Of a stretch of 64,000 bases of DNA, positions 19,767-28,375 are shown piece by piece. Positions within the stretch are counted from its first letter, which is position 1. Every line of letters begins with the position of its first letter. The DNA is taken from positions 1,612,001-1,676,000 of the forward strand of contig OY969623.1 of the NCBI GenBank assembly GCA_963701675.1, written 5' to 3'. The DNA is from G963701675 sp963701675 (GTDB lineage: Bacteria > Planctomycetota > Planctomycetia > Gemmatales > Gemmataceae). Under the pieces are notes generated by a model. That model was not told the DNA's origin. It searched no databases and saw nothing but the letters and a program-made list of their open reading frames with translations. Position numbers and translations under genes: made by a program.

Positions 19767-19825
19767 TTAGGTGTGAAAACAATCCTCCTAGTTTGGTCAA
19801 CCTTGCGAGGAAATGCAACTTACTT
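19767..19825 (-). promoter_or_regulatory. Conserved 5' leader element of surface-protein genes (copy 2)
   Basis: Matches the block at 14706-14764. Minus-strand TTGCATTTCC (19807-19816) lies 48 bases from the assumed start at 19759, with AGGAGG between. The same TTGCATTTCC core occurs 59 bases ahead of the 24552 start (24611-24620). A shared promoter or operator is a plausible reading, not a proven one. Confidence 0.45.
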
Positions 19826-19950
19826 TCTTTGCCGACGGCTAATTCCGCGATGAGGCGATCTTTGCGGTGTGCATGGAAATTGCGCGAGGGCACATTGCGT
19901 ATTTGATTCGCTGAGTCGAAACGCCAGGAATTCTCGTTGGCACGTGACGT

Positions 19951-22900
19951 TTAGATCTTCGTCAATGTCAGGTTGGTCAGGTTATAGGCGTGACTAAACG
20001 ACGGTGGCAGGTTCTCCGTCATGGTCTCGCTGCCGAGCGAGCCGAATGTCAACACGATGAACGTATCGTTCACGACGGGGTTGAAGCCGTTGATCAACGT
20101 GACGTTCAGCGTGCCGGCGAGGGTGGCGATGCCGGAGATGAGTAGCCGGTCGTATGCGCTGGTCGCCGTGCCGCCTAGTTCAATACTGAGTATGCCGCTC
20201 GAGGTTTGCGTGTAGTTTCCGGTAATGTTCAGCGTCCCTGCGGCGCCCGTGCCGCCGGGCTGCACTGTGCCGCTATTTGTGACGTTTCCGTTGATCTTTC
20301 CGGAACCGGATAATATGCTCGCCGCGGCTATGCTCGATGACAACGCGGTGAGTGTGCTGCTCGACATTGCGGTGGAACCGGCAGATTGAGTGAAGGGCCC
20401 CGAGACCTTCAAATGACTTCCTGTTGCTAGCGTCGTGGTTCCGGCCGTCTGCGTGTACGTTCCCGATACCGACAGCATCGTGCGGGCCAAAAGGCTGGTG
20501 GCGCCGGCATTGGAAAAGTTGCCGATTACTTTCAGTGCGCCCGACAATACCTCGATCCGCTCGGCGCCGGGCGTCGCTGTTGCCTTGTCGGCGATGACGG
20601 TGCCGCTGTTCTGCACATTGGCCGTGATTGTCCCCCAACCGCGCAACGTCCCGCCTTGAACGTCGACGCCGGACGACGCAGTTAACTTGCCACCTTGGAT
20701 TTTCGTGAGACTGGCCCCGCTGGCCTGTGTGTACGCACCGCTCGAATTGAAATGGCTCGACGTCTCAACAATCACGGTACCGAGGTTCGAGAACGATCCG
20801 GCGTTGAAGGTCTCACCGGTGTTGATCGTAAAGCTGCTACCGGCCGCGTTGGTCGTGAGGTTTAAAGCGTTTTGATCTAGTTGATTGACGACGGCGGCGT
20901 CGGGCCCGATGAGTGCGATACTCGCGGCATTCGTCTGAATGTTCGCATTCGTGAATCTGAATGTGCCTCCGATTATGTACACACCATCCGTGAGGGTTGT
21001 GCCGCTGAAGTTCGAGAATGTCCCCAAAATGTTAAGCGTGGATCCGGCGTCGATCTGCACCGTCCCATCATTGGTGAACGTGATATCCGAGCCGAGGTCG
21101 GTCGTGCCGTTTCCGGATTGGATGAAGGTCCCATCGTTCGTGAACGACGGGGCGCCGCCCGCCGCCATGAAATCGCTACCATTTTGCGAGTGAAATATGC
21201 CACCGGGATCGTTTTCAATCTTTCCGTTGGGACCGATCCAGATGCCGCCCGTACCCGGCCAGGAAACCTTGCCTTTGTTGGTCAGTGCACGATCATCTTC
21301 GATATACACCGGGTTGTTGCCGACGATCGTTAAGGTGCCCAACACGTCAACGATTGTCGTGCCGATGCCGCCCATCGTGCCGCCGGTCCAGGTGCAATCG
21401 ACAAGCGTGAGGGTTCCGGAACCATTGAGAGTAGTGCCGTTGGCGATGGCGAACTTGTTGATGGTCAGCGACGTTACATCCACCTTGAGCTCGCCGACCG
21501 AAAGGGTGCTTGCAGTCGTCGTGTTGTTGAAGGTGATCGCATTCGTGCCTTTGATCGCCGATACGCCTGGAGCATTAACGGTCAAAACGTTTGGCAATAA
21601 CACCGGGGTGCTTGCTTGAAGGTCACCATTAGCAAGTGTGAGTAGACCCGAGCCAAGTGCCGTATTGTTTCCTGCCGTCAAGGTGCCTGCCGTCAGGATC
21701 GTCACGCCGGAGTAGTTGGGAGAGGCAGCGGACAACGCGAGTGTGCCGCTCCCCGATTTCTTAAGGCCGCCCGTTCCACTAAGGGTCCCGGTAAGCGTGA
21801 GGTTGTTTGAGCCCCCGATCGTAGCCGACGAGCCATCGTTCTCGTACCAGGCGATCTTGTCGTCGAATCTGGCCGCGGAGAGGATGTCGGTGTCGCCGTC
21901 GCCGTCCACGTCCGCCGCGTAGACGCTCCAGGCCCCGTCGTCGGCAGTACTGACGGTGTGGGCGGTGAAGTTCTGGCCGCCGTCGTTCTCGTACCAAGCG
22001 ACCTTGTCGTCATCATCGGACGCGGACAGGACGTCGGTGTCGCCGTCGCCGTCCACGTCCGCCGCATACACGGTCGTGGCCCCGTTCGCCGCGGTGCTGA
22101 TGGTGTGGGCGGTGAAGTTCTGGTTGCCGTCGTTCTCGTACCAGGCGATCTTGTCGTCAAAGGAAGATGCGGAGAGGACGTCGGTGTCGCCGTCGCCGTC
22201 CACGTCCGCCGCATACACGCTATGGGCGCCATCGGCTGCGGTGGTGATTGTGTGCGCCACCCAGGGCCCGACTGCCGGCGAACCGTCGTTCTCGTACCAG
22301 GCGATCTTGTCGTCAAAGAACGACGCGGAGACAACGTCGGTGTCGCCGTCGCCGTCCACGTCCGCCGCATACACGCTCTCGGCCGCGTCCGCGGCAGTGG
22401 TGATGGTGTGGGCGGTGAAGTTCTGACTGCCGTCGTTCTCGTACCAAGCGATCTTGTCGTCTTGGAAGGACGCGGAGAGAACGTCGGTGTCGCCGTCGCC
22501 GTCCACGTCCGCCGCAAACACGCTCAGGGCCCCGTCCGCCGCGCTGCTGATGGTGTGCGGCGTGAAGTTTTCATTGCCGTCGTTCTTGTACCAGGCGATC
22601 TTGTCGTCATACTGGGATGCGGACAGGACGTCGGTGTCGCCGTCGCCGTCCACGTCCGCCGCAAACACAGCCCGGGCCCCGTCCGCGGCGGTGCTGATGG
22701 TGTGGGCGGTGAAGTTCTGGCTGCCGTCGTTTTCGTACCAGGCGATCTTGTCGTCCAACTCTGACGCGGACAGGACGTCGGTGTCGCCATCGCCGTCCAC
22801 GTCCGCCGCATACACACTCAGGGCCGAGGCGGCGGCGGTGCTGATGCTGAGGGACGTGAAATCTGCGCTGGTAGCCGACGGCGCATCGTTCTCGTGCCAG

Positions 22901-24552
22901 GCGATCTTGTCGTTGAACGATGCGGACAGCACATCGAGGTCGCCGTCGCCGTCCACGTCTGCCGCATACACACTTCTGTTGGTGACGGCGGCGGTGGTGA
23001 TGGTGTGCGGCGTGAAGTTCTCGCTGCCGTCGTTCTCGTACCAGGCGACCTTGTTGTCATAGACCGAAGCGGAGAGGACGTCGATGTCGCCGTCGCCGTC
23101 CACATCCGTCGCAAACACGGTGTGGGCTGAGTTGGCGGCGGTGGTGATGGTGTGCGCCGTGAAGTTTTCGCTGCCGTCATTCTCGTACCAGGCGATCTTG
23201 TCGTCATCGCGAGACGCGGACAGGACGTCGATGTCGCCGTCGCCATCCACGTCCACGGCGAACACGCGCTCAGCGTAGTCGGCGGAGGTGGTAATGGTGT
23301 GCGCCGTGAAGTTTTCGCTGCCGTCGTTTTCGTACCACGCAATCTTGTCGTCAAAGGCGGACGCGGACAGGACGTCGGTGTCGCCATCGCCGTCCACGTC
23401 CAAGGCATACACATTGATGGCCCAGTCGGCGGCAGTGGAGATGATGCGCGGTGTAAAGTTTTCACTTCCGTCGTTCTCGTACCAGGCGATCTTGTCGTCA
23501 TAGCCCGAAGCGGAGAGGACGTCGGTGTCGCCATCGCCGTCCACGTCTACCGCATACACGCTGGCGGCTCCGACGGCGGCAGTTGTAATGGTGTGCGCCG
23601 TGAAGTTCTCGCTGCCGTCGTTCTCATACCAAGCGACCTTGTCATCCTGGGAGGACGCGGAAAGAACGTCGATGTCGCCGTCGCCATCCACGTCCGCCGC
23701 ATACACGCTGTGGGCGTCGTCGGCGGCGGTGGTGATGGTGTGCGCCGTAAAGTTTTCGCTGCCGTCGTTCTCGTACCAGGCGATCTTGTCGTCAATTTGA
23801 GACGCCGAGAGGGCATCGGTGTCGCCGTCGCCGTCCAAGTCCGTCGCATAGACTTCCTGGACTCTGTTGGAGACGGTACTAATGGTGTGAGACGTGAAGT
23901 CGTTGCTACCACCAACCGTGATTGGATTTGAAAGCGTTATAGAGTTGTTGCTCGATGCCAAAGTCCCAGCGAGCCTCGCCACGCCTGATCCAAGGGCGCT
24001 GTTGTGGCCCGCCACGAGGGTACCGTCGTTCAGCTTTGTTCCACCGGAATACGTGTTGTTCCCGGACGCTACCAGCGTCCCGTGTCCGGCTTTGGTCAGG
24101 CCGCCGCTGCCACTCATCACGCCGCCGAGAGTTAACGTTGCCGCGACATTGTTCACAAAAACCGTTGCGCCGGTCAAAAAGTCTAGGTTCAGGTTGAGCG
24201 CATTTGACGATACGACGGAGCTGGCGCTAATGACCGACGCGGCGCCTTGCAGCCTTATCTGCGCTCCGCTGATGGTATATCCCGAACCGGCGAACGTCAG
24301 CGAGTCGAACGGCGTGTTGGCTGCAAAGTTGTTGTTGCTCGTTGAGATTTGAAGTGCGCCGCTCGGGAATTCAAGATCGTCGGTGCCGTCGCCCAAGGGC
24401 GCGACATCGTTCACCCAGTTTGCAGCCGTCATCCAGTTGGGGTCACCGCCGCCTCCGTCCCAAATGCGCACCGCCGGCGCGAGGCGGTCTTCCAGCCGTT
24501 CGAGCCGCAGATGATGGAACTTCCTGTTGGGGCGCCGTGGATGCATGGGCAT
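19951..24552 (-). CDS. Giant secreted surface protein with 14 FG-GAP/VCBS-type repeats (intact paralog)
   Basis: A 1533-residue protein, intact. N terminus: HHLRLERLEDRLAPAVRIWDGG. Then come beta-strand repeats (NNTYSGGTKLNDGTLVAGHNSALG) and 14 repeats with (D/L)DGDGD-D-LSAS and DDKIAWYENDG cores (~residues 217-907). The seventh blade is followed by APSATSADFTS. The middle region (TLTLVDCTWTGGTMGGIGTT onward) and the conserved C-terminal module (LINGFNPVVNDTFIVLTF, SETMTENLP) follow. Expected location is the cell surface or outside, with calcium bound by the DxDGDGD loops; adhesion is a common guess for such proteins but is not shown. An ATG at 24546 is an equal start candidate; no clear ribosome binding site is seen. 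Confidence 0.85.
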   Translation of the reverse strand: MPMHPRRPNRKFHHLRLERLEDRLAPAVRIWDGGGGDPNWMTAANWVNDVAPLGDGTDDLEFPSGALQISTSNNNFAANTPFDSLTFAGSGYTISGAQIRLQGAASVISASSVVSSNALNLNLDFLTGATVFVNNVAATLTLGGVMSGSGGLTKAGHGTLVASGNNTYSGGTKLNDGTLVAGHNSALGSGVARLAGTLASSNNSITLSNPITVGGSNDFTSHTISTVSNRVQEVYATDLDGDGDTDALSASQIDDKIAWYENDGSENFTAHTITTAADDAHSVYAADVDGDGDIDVLSASSQDDKVAWYENDGSENFTAHTITTAAVGAASVYAVDVDGDGDTDVLSASGYDDKIAWYENDGSENFTPRIISTAADWAINVYALDVDGDGDTDVLSASAFDDKIAWYENDGSENFTAHTITTSADYAERVFAVDVDGDGDIDVLSASRDDDKIAWYENDGSENFTAHTITTAANSAHTVFATDVDGDGDIDVLSASVYDNKVAWYENDGSENFTPHTITTAAVTNRSVYAADVDGDGDLDVLSASFNDKIAWHENDAPSATSADFTSLSISTAAASALSVYAADVDGDGDTDVLSASELDDKIAWYENDGSQNFTAHTISTAADGARAVFAADVDGDGDTDVLSASQYDDKIAWYKNDGNENFTPHTISSAADGALSVFAADVDGDGDTDVLSASFQDDKIAWYENDGSQNFTAHTITTAADAAESVYAADVDGDGDTDVVSASFFDDKIAWYENDGSPAVGPWVAHTITTAADGAHSVYAADVDGDGDTDVLSASSFDDKIAWYENDGNQNFTAHTISTAANGATTVYAADVDGDGDTDVLSASDDDDKVAWYENDGGQNFTAHTVSTADDGAWSVYAADVDGDGDTDILSAARFDDKIAWYENDGSSATIGGSNNLTLTGTLSGTGGLKKSGSGTLALSAASPNYSGVTILTAGTLTAGNNTALGSGLLTLANGDLQASTPVLLPNVLTVNAPGVSAIKGTNAITFNNTTTASTLSVGELKVDVTSLTINKFAIANGTTLNGSGTLTLVDCTWTGGTMGGIGTTIVDVLGTLTIVGNNPVYIEDDRALTNKGKVSWPGTGGIWIGPNGKIENDPGGIFHSQNGSDFMAAGGAPSFTNDGTFIQSGNGTTDLGSDITFTNDGTVQIDAGSTLNILGTFSNFSGTTLTDGVYIIGGTFRFTNANIQTNAASIALIGPDAAVVNQLDQNALNLTTNAAGSSFTINTGETFNAGSFSNLGTVIVETSSHFNSSGAYTQASGASLTKIQGGKLTASSGVDVQGGTLRGWGTITANVQNSGTVIADKATATPGAERIEVLSGALKVIGNFSNAGATSLLARTMLSVSGTYTQTAGTTTLATGSHLKVSGPFTQSAGSTAMSSSTLTALSSSIAAASILSGSGKINGNVTNSGTVQPGGTGAAGTLNITGNYTQTSSGILSIELGGTATSAYDRLLISGIATLAGTLNVTLINGFNPVVNDTFIVLTFGSLGSETMTENLPPSFSHAYNLTNLTLTKI
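21830..23900 (-). repeat. Second array of 14 coding VCBS/FG-GAP repeats
   Basis: Same repeat family and same count (14) as in the neighbouring giant gene. Units differ mainly in the LSAS-xx-DDK position and in the TAAD-xx-xSVYA loop. One unit (after the eleventh core) has a longer loop SPAVGPWVAHTIT, and the seventh has the atypical APSATSADFTS linker. Confidence 0.9.
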
Positions 24553-24671
24553 GCTTCTGTAATCCGTTGTTCCGGAGTTATGAAACCATCAATAATCCGG
24601 TCACGGCGGCGGAAATGCAATCCTTTTTCTTCGACAAACGGCGAAAAGTCGGCCTGGCGAGCCGAGGGGCG

Positions 24672-25724
24672 TCAGCCCCCGGAGTTCATGCGCACAACAA
24701 TAACCGCGTGTATCCGCTCTCCGGGCTGGCCATCCGGCCAGTCAACGTCCAACATTCGCCAAGTGGCCCCCGCATCGGAGGAACGGTAAAGGGCAGATTC
24801 GGCGGCGCAGTAGAACACTCCTGGTTCAGCGCGATGCGTCGCAACCACAGGGACGCGAGTTCCCTTCGATGGCGGCAGGCCGGCGCGAATCTCCTGCCAC
24901 GGCCCATCGGCCGTGCGGCGGAAGATAGCCGACTCGGCCCCCTCGGATGAGTACGCTTCGGTAGGCCCGGGCGACGCCGTCATCACGGCAGTTGCCGGAT
25001 CGGCAGGATCGACGGCGACGGAGTAACAGTAGTTGAAACGTAAGTCTTTGTCGTAATGTCGCCAGGAACGGCCGGCGTCATGGCTCTCGTAGAAGCCGTA
25101 CCCGCCGGCGGACCAAAGGCGGCCGGGCGCATCGGGGTGCGACGCGAGTTGGTGCGTGTCTTCCGGCCCGTCCTCGGTTCGATCATGCCAGGTTTGTCCG
25201 CCATCCGGCGTCCAAATCAACGCGCCGGCTTCGACGGCGACGAAAACGCGGCCGGGGACGTGCAGGTCCGGTTCGATCCAGCGCACATGATGCGTGTCGG
25301 GTCGCGGTGGGAAACTCCATTCGTCTGCGGACGGTAAGTCGCTGAGGCCGGGACACTCACGCCAGGTCTCGCCGCTGTCCTCGGATCGGAAAATGGCACT
25401 GGGTTCGGTACCGACGTAGACCACGCCATGGCCACCCACGCGCTCGGTCGGACTCACGGCGACGGCGGTTATGCGCTCGTGTGGTAATCCCTTAAACACC
25501 CGCCGCCAAGTCCGACCTGCGTCATCGCTTCGCCAGACGCCATGTTCCCACGAACCGAAGAACACTCGTTCTGGACGCATGAGATCCGCCGATATGAAAG
25601 GATATAGATCGGCTTCGTCACCCAATTCAGAACGTAACTCCAGCGGTCGTCGGGCACTCCAGCGATCCTTTTCGCCAGTGACAATAATCGGCCCATCACT
25701 GGTGGCTAGGTAGAGCGTATTCAT
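24672..25724 (-). CDS. BNR/Asp-box beta-propeller protein (sialidase/VPS10-like repeats)
   Basis: About 350 residues. Asp-box motifs recur: SDDAGRTWRR, SEDSGETWRE, TPDGGQTWHD, SHDAGRSWRH and SSDAGATWRM, spaced as in five or more propeller blades. Such proteins fold as BNR propellers but many have no glycosidase activity; the catalytic arginines and the Asp/Glu/Tyr set of sialidases are not evident. There is no signal peptide (it begins MNTLYLATSDGPIIVTG), so it is likely cytoplasmic. The ATG at 25724 is preferred over GTG 25730. It stands alone between the giant surface gene and a small secreted peptide gene. Function unknown. Confidence 0.8.
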   Translation of the reverse strand: MNTLYLATSDGPIIVTGEKDRWSARRPLELRSELGDEADLYPFISADLMRPERVFFGSWEHGVWRSDDAGRTWRRVFKGLPHERITAVAVSPTERVGGHGVVYVGTEPSAIFRSEDSGETWRECPGLSDLPSADEWSFPPRPDTHHVRWIEPDLHVPGRVFVAVEAGALIWTPDGGQTWHDRTEDGPEDTHQLASHPDAPGRLWSAGGYGFYESHDAGRSWRHYDKDLRFNYCYSVAVDPADPATAVMTASPGPTEAYSSEGAESAIFRRTADGPWQEIRAGLPPSKGTRVPVVATHRAEPGVFYCAAESALYRSSDAGATWRMLDVDWPDGQPGERIHAVIVVRMNSGG

Positions 25725-25815
25725 CGGCACTTCGTCGCAATTGGAGGATTAGCATCAATGCGATTTGGGAAGCAAAAACTGGACCAAGCCGAGCGAACGG
25801 CCATTTCGGTCCGAC

Positions 25816-26028
25816 TCATCGCGACCGCTCGGTGCACCTTGGTTGATACGCCGATGGCGCCGTTGGGATCTCGCGACGCCAGCCCCGCTCTTTCTCAATC
25901 GCAGATGGTGGCGCAGCGGCAGAGTTGACCGAAGTTTGAGGCGCCGGGAATTTTGCGGTAATCATGTGGGCGATCACACCGAAAACCAACAGCAGCACCT
26001 TTTCTCGAAAATGACGTGAGGAACGCAT
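25816..26028 (-). CDS. Small secreted peptide, unknown
   Basis: 70 codons. The start is supported by GGAGG (plus-strand CCTCC at 26036-26040) with 7 bases to the ATG. A basic N terminus (MRSSRHFREK) is followed by a hydrophobic run (VLLLVFGVIAHMI) and then a polar Pro/Ala/Arg-rich tail, so it looks like a signal peptide or single-helix membrane peptide. I recognise no family. No other gene is compatible with this stretch on either strand. Confidence 0.45.
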   Translation of the reverse strand: MRSSRHFREKVLLLVFGVIAHMITAKFPAPQTSVNSAAAPPSAIEKERGWRREIPTAPSAYQPRCTERSR

Positions 26029-26344
26029 ATGCGGGCCTCCTTTCCCAAAAACCACGTTGACGTAGCCACCATGCCAAGCAGCCCCTGAGGCCATAGTTTG
26101 CAAAGATCGTACCAAAGGCCAACCGATGAGCAGACGCGAAGTCGCTTACACGCATGTCATCCATTAGGATCAGGAACCTCGACCTCGGTTGCCTTGTCAG
26201 CCTCGGAGTTTGTAATGCCGACACGACATTTTGTCATGATTTCCTAAAGAACGCTTGCGGAATCACCGAAGCGCGTGGACGAAGCGGAGTTTCTTCCTAT
26301 CACCACTTTCAAAGCCCTTCCCAATACACGCGACGGAGGTTCCT
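26029..26344. other. Intergenic stretch without recognised gene
   Basis: This gap separates the divergent small peptide gene (minus) and the dienelactone hydrolase gene (plus), so it should hold promoters for both. Short open frames exist but lack ribosome binding sites and similarity to anything I recognise. CCTCC at 26036-26040 is the ribosome binding site of the minus gene and GGAGG just before 26345 that of the plus gene. Confidence 0.5.
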
Positions 26345-27132
26345 ATGATTCGCATCCTGGTTATGTTGACGTGGACTTCGCTTTTTGCGACCACAGGATA
26401 TGCGGAGGTGAAAGGGCAAAAGGTTACTTACAAGGATGGAAACCAGGAGTGTCACGGTTACCTTGCCTGGGACGATTCCGTGAAGGGCCCCCGCCCTGGC
26501 GTACTGGTTGTTCACGAATGGTGGGGACTCGACGACTATGCCCGCAAGCGTGCGGATCAACTGGCACAATTAGGCTATGTGGCGTTCGCCGCCGACATGT
26601 ACGGAGAAGGGAAGCGGCCGGAACACCCGAAAGAAGCGGGGGAAATGGCCGGCCAAGTTCGTGCCAACACGGAAGCATGGCGGCGCCGAGCGAAAGCGGC
26701 CTTAGATACCTTGAAGGCTCAGCCCCAGTGCGATCCGAAAAGGCTGGCCGCCATCGGTTATTGCTTCGGCGGAGCGACGGTGCTGCAACTAGCGTACAGC
26801 GGGGAGGATTTGCGGGCCGTGGTTAGTTTCCATGGAGCATTGCCAGCAGCGACCGAAGCCGAGGCCAAGAAAATCAAAGCCGAGATTCTCGTGTGCCATG
26901 GCGCGGATGATTCGTTTATTCCTCCCGAGGCGATCAAGGCGTTTCGCGAAGTTTTGGACAAGAACATGGCACGTTACGAATTTGTCAGCTACCCGGCGCG
27001 GTCCATAGCTTCACGGTTCCCGATGTCGAAAAGCGCGGCATGAAAGGCGTGATGTACGACAAGAAGGCCGACGGGGATTCATGGAAGCGAATGCGTACGC
27101 TCTTCGAGAGGAGCTTTGCTGCTAGAGACTAG
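26345..27132 (+). CDS. Secreted dienelactone hydrolase family protein (one frameshift)
   Basis: Alpha/beta hydrolase. It starts with a signal peptide (MIRILVMLTWTSLFATTGYA), preceded by GGAGG. The catalytic Cys is in GYCFGGA and the Asp in GADDSF. The expected His motif (GAVHSF) is found only if one G is added to the GG at 26995-26996; the frame then runs on as VPDVEKRGMKGVMYD to a stop at 27130-27132, giving about 262 residues. As read, the frame ends at 27043 without the catalytic His. Family members hydrolyse lactones or esters; the true substrate here is unknown. The shift is probably a sequence error because the sense of the downstream frame is fully family-like. Confidence 0.82.
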
Positions 27133-27157
27133 CTTCTTGGGTGGTCAGCGTGAAGAG

Positions 27158-27228
27158 AGGCCCCTCCCGGATTCGAACCGGGGATGGCGGATTTGCAATC
27201 CACTGCCTTACCGCTTGGCTAAGGGGCC
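27158..27228 (-). tRNA. tRNA-Cys (GCA)
   Basis: Read on the minus strand, the acceptor arms GGCCCCT and AGGGGCC pair perfectly, the D-arm region is GCCAAGCGGTAAGGC, the anticodon loop is TTGCAAA with anticodon GCA (plus-strand 27194-27196), and the T arm is CCGGT-TCGAATC-CGGG. The discriminator base is U, as expected for tRNA-Cys. No CCA is encoded. It lies 25 bases after the hydrolase stop, on the opposite strand. Confidence 0.96.
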
Positions 27229-27339
27229 GAAAGTCCCGACGAGGTCGATGGTATCGGTAGGCCGATCTAGTGTCAATCGGTTCTCCACTCCGACAACCTT
27301 CAGCCGTTTCATGTTCACTCAAACAAATTCCACTGAACC

Positions 27340-27370
27340 TATACAAATATATTTAGACAATTATCGAATT
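27340..27370 (+). promoter_or_regulatory. AT-rich promoter/operator candidate for the sdpR-like operon
   Basis: The DNA ahead of the ArsR-type gene is markedly AT-rich against a GC-rich background. TATACA (27340-27345) could be a -10 box, and an AATT-ATCG-AATT near-palindrome (27359-27370) could be the site of an autorepressor. A -35 box is not clear. Confidence 0.3.
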
Positions 27371-27400
27371 ACCTAAGGACATTGGATTCCTGCGGTGCGA

Positions 27401-27682
27401 ATGAATGAGGCCTTCAAAGCCCTGGCGGATCCGACGCGGCGGGAAATCCTTCGTCTGCTTCGGCGCGGCGAGATGACGGCAGGTGAGCTGGCCGAGCGGT
27501 TCGATATGGCGAAGCCCTCGGTTTCGCATCATTTCGCCGTTCTTAAACAGGCCGACTTGATTATGTCGCGACGGGAAGGGCAGCAGATTTATTACTCGCT
27601 CAACACTACAGTTGTCGAGGACCTGATGGCTGTCGTTTGGGACATGTTCCCCGGCCATTCTCGACGGAAATCGGAGTCGTAA
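27401..27682 (+). CDS. sdpR: ArsR-family regulator, SdpR-like autorepressor
   Basis: About 93 residues with one winged helix. The text FKALADPTRREILRLL, MTAGELAERFDMAKPSVSHHFAVLKQADLI and GQQIYYSLNTTVVEDLM strongly resembles Bacillus SdpR, the autorepressor of the sdpRI immunity operon. There are no metal-binding CxC motifs, so it is not a metal sensor of the ArsR type. GTG 27395 is an alternative start. The stop is 2 bases from the ATG of the sdpI-like gene, so the two are one operon. Confidence 0.85.
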   Translation: MNEAFKALADPTRREILRLLRRGEMTAGELAERFDMAKPSVSHHFAVLKQADLIMSRREGQQIYYSLNTTVVEDLMAVVWDMFPGHSRRKSES

Positions 27683-27684
27683 CG

Positions 27685-28359
27685 ATGTCGCGCTGGCTCT
27701 TGGTGTCGGTTTTGTTGACCGTGGCGGCGTTTGCCGTTTCGATCTATGTTTTCACGTTCCAGTACGACCGCTTGCCGGACCGGCTTCCGATTCACTGGAA
27801 CATCGAAGGCGAGGCCGACGGTTGGGTCAACAAAGAGAACGGCTTGTGGGCGTTCCTGCTTGGACCGGGCGTGATGGCGGCGATGGTGCTGCTCACGGTC
27901 GTCTTGCCGTGGGTCTCGCCGCGGGGTTTCGATCCGGATCGATTCCGTGGCACATGGGACTATTTCATGATGCTGGTCGTCGTCTTGTTTGCGTATCTCA
28001 GCGGCTTAATTTTGTACGCGATGATGCAACCGCAGAATCTATTCGACCTCGGCCGTTGGATGGTCGCGGGAATCTTCCTATTCTTTGTGCTGATGGGCAA
28101 TGTCCTTGGTCAAGTGCGGCGCAACTTCTGGATGGGCGTGCGCACGCCGTGGACACTGGCCAGCGACAACGTCTGGAATCAAACCCACCGCGTTAATGCG
28201 TGGTTGTTTGTCGGCACGGGGCTGATCGGGGCGATTGCCGTCATTGCCGGCGTGCCGATGGCGTGGTGTTTCGTGGCGTTCATCCTCGTCATCGTCACGG
28301 TGCCGATCGGATATTCCTTTGTGCTGTACAAGCGGCTCGAAAAATTGGGAAAACTCTAA
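27685..28359 (+). CDS. sdpI: SdpI/YfhL-family membrane protein
   Basis: About 225 residues with about six hydrophobic segments. The N terminus holds a DUF1648-like part (DRLPDRLPIHWNIEGEADGWVNK) and the C terminus holds the SdpI signature around LGQVRRNFWMGVRTPWTLASDNVWNQTHR. In Bacillus, SdpI gives immunity to the SdpC toxin and sequesters SdpR at the membrane. Here there is no sdpC or sdpAB next to it, so the pair may sense an outside peptide or have another role. GGAG at about 27672 precedes the start. Confidence 0.88.
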   Translation: MSRWLLVSVLLTVAAFAVSIYVFTFQYDRLPDRLPIHWNIEGEADGWVNKENGLWAFLLGPGVMAAMVLLTVVLPWVSPRGFDPDRFRGTWDYFMMLVVVLFAYLSGLILYAMMQPQNLFDLGRWMVAGIFLFFVLMGNVLGQVRRNFWMGVRTPWTLASDNVWNQTHRVNAWLFVGTGLIGAIAVIAGVPMAWCFVAFILVIVTVPIGYSFVLYKRLEKLGKL

Positions 28360-28375
28360 AGGGAGAGTGATTGAC

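Noticed and set aside
16740..23900. CRISPR-like regular repeats
   Set aside because: The period is 147 bases, the whole unit varies in a codon-wise manner, and the repeats encode protein blades. No short repeat-spacer pattern and no cas genes are present.
25765..26019. An 84-codon plus-strand frame opposite the small secreted peptide
   Set aside because: Very rich in Arg and Trp, without a ribosome binding site; typical of a non-coding frame in GC-rich DNA.
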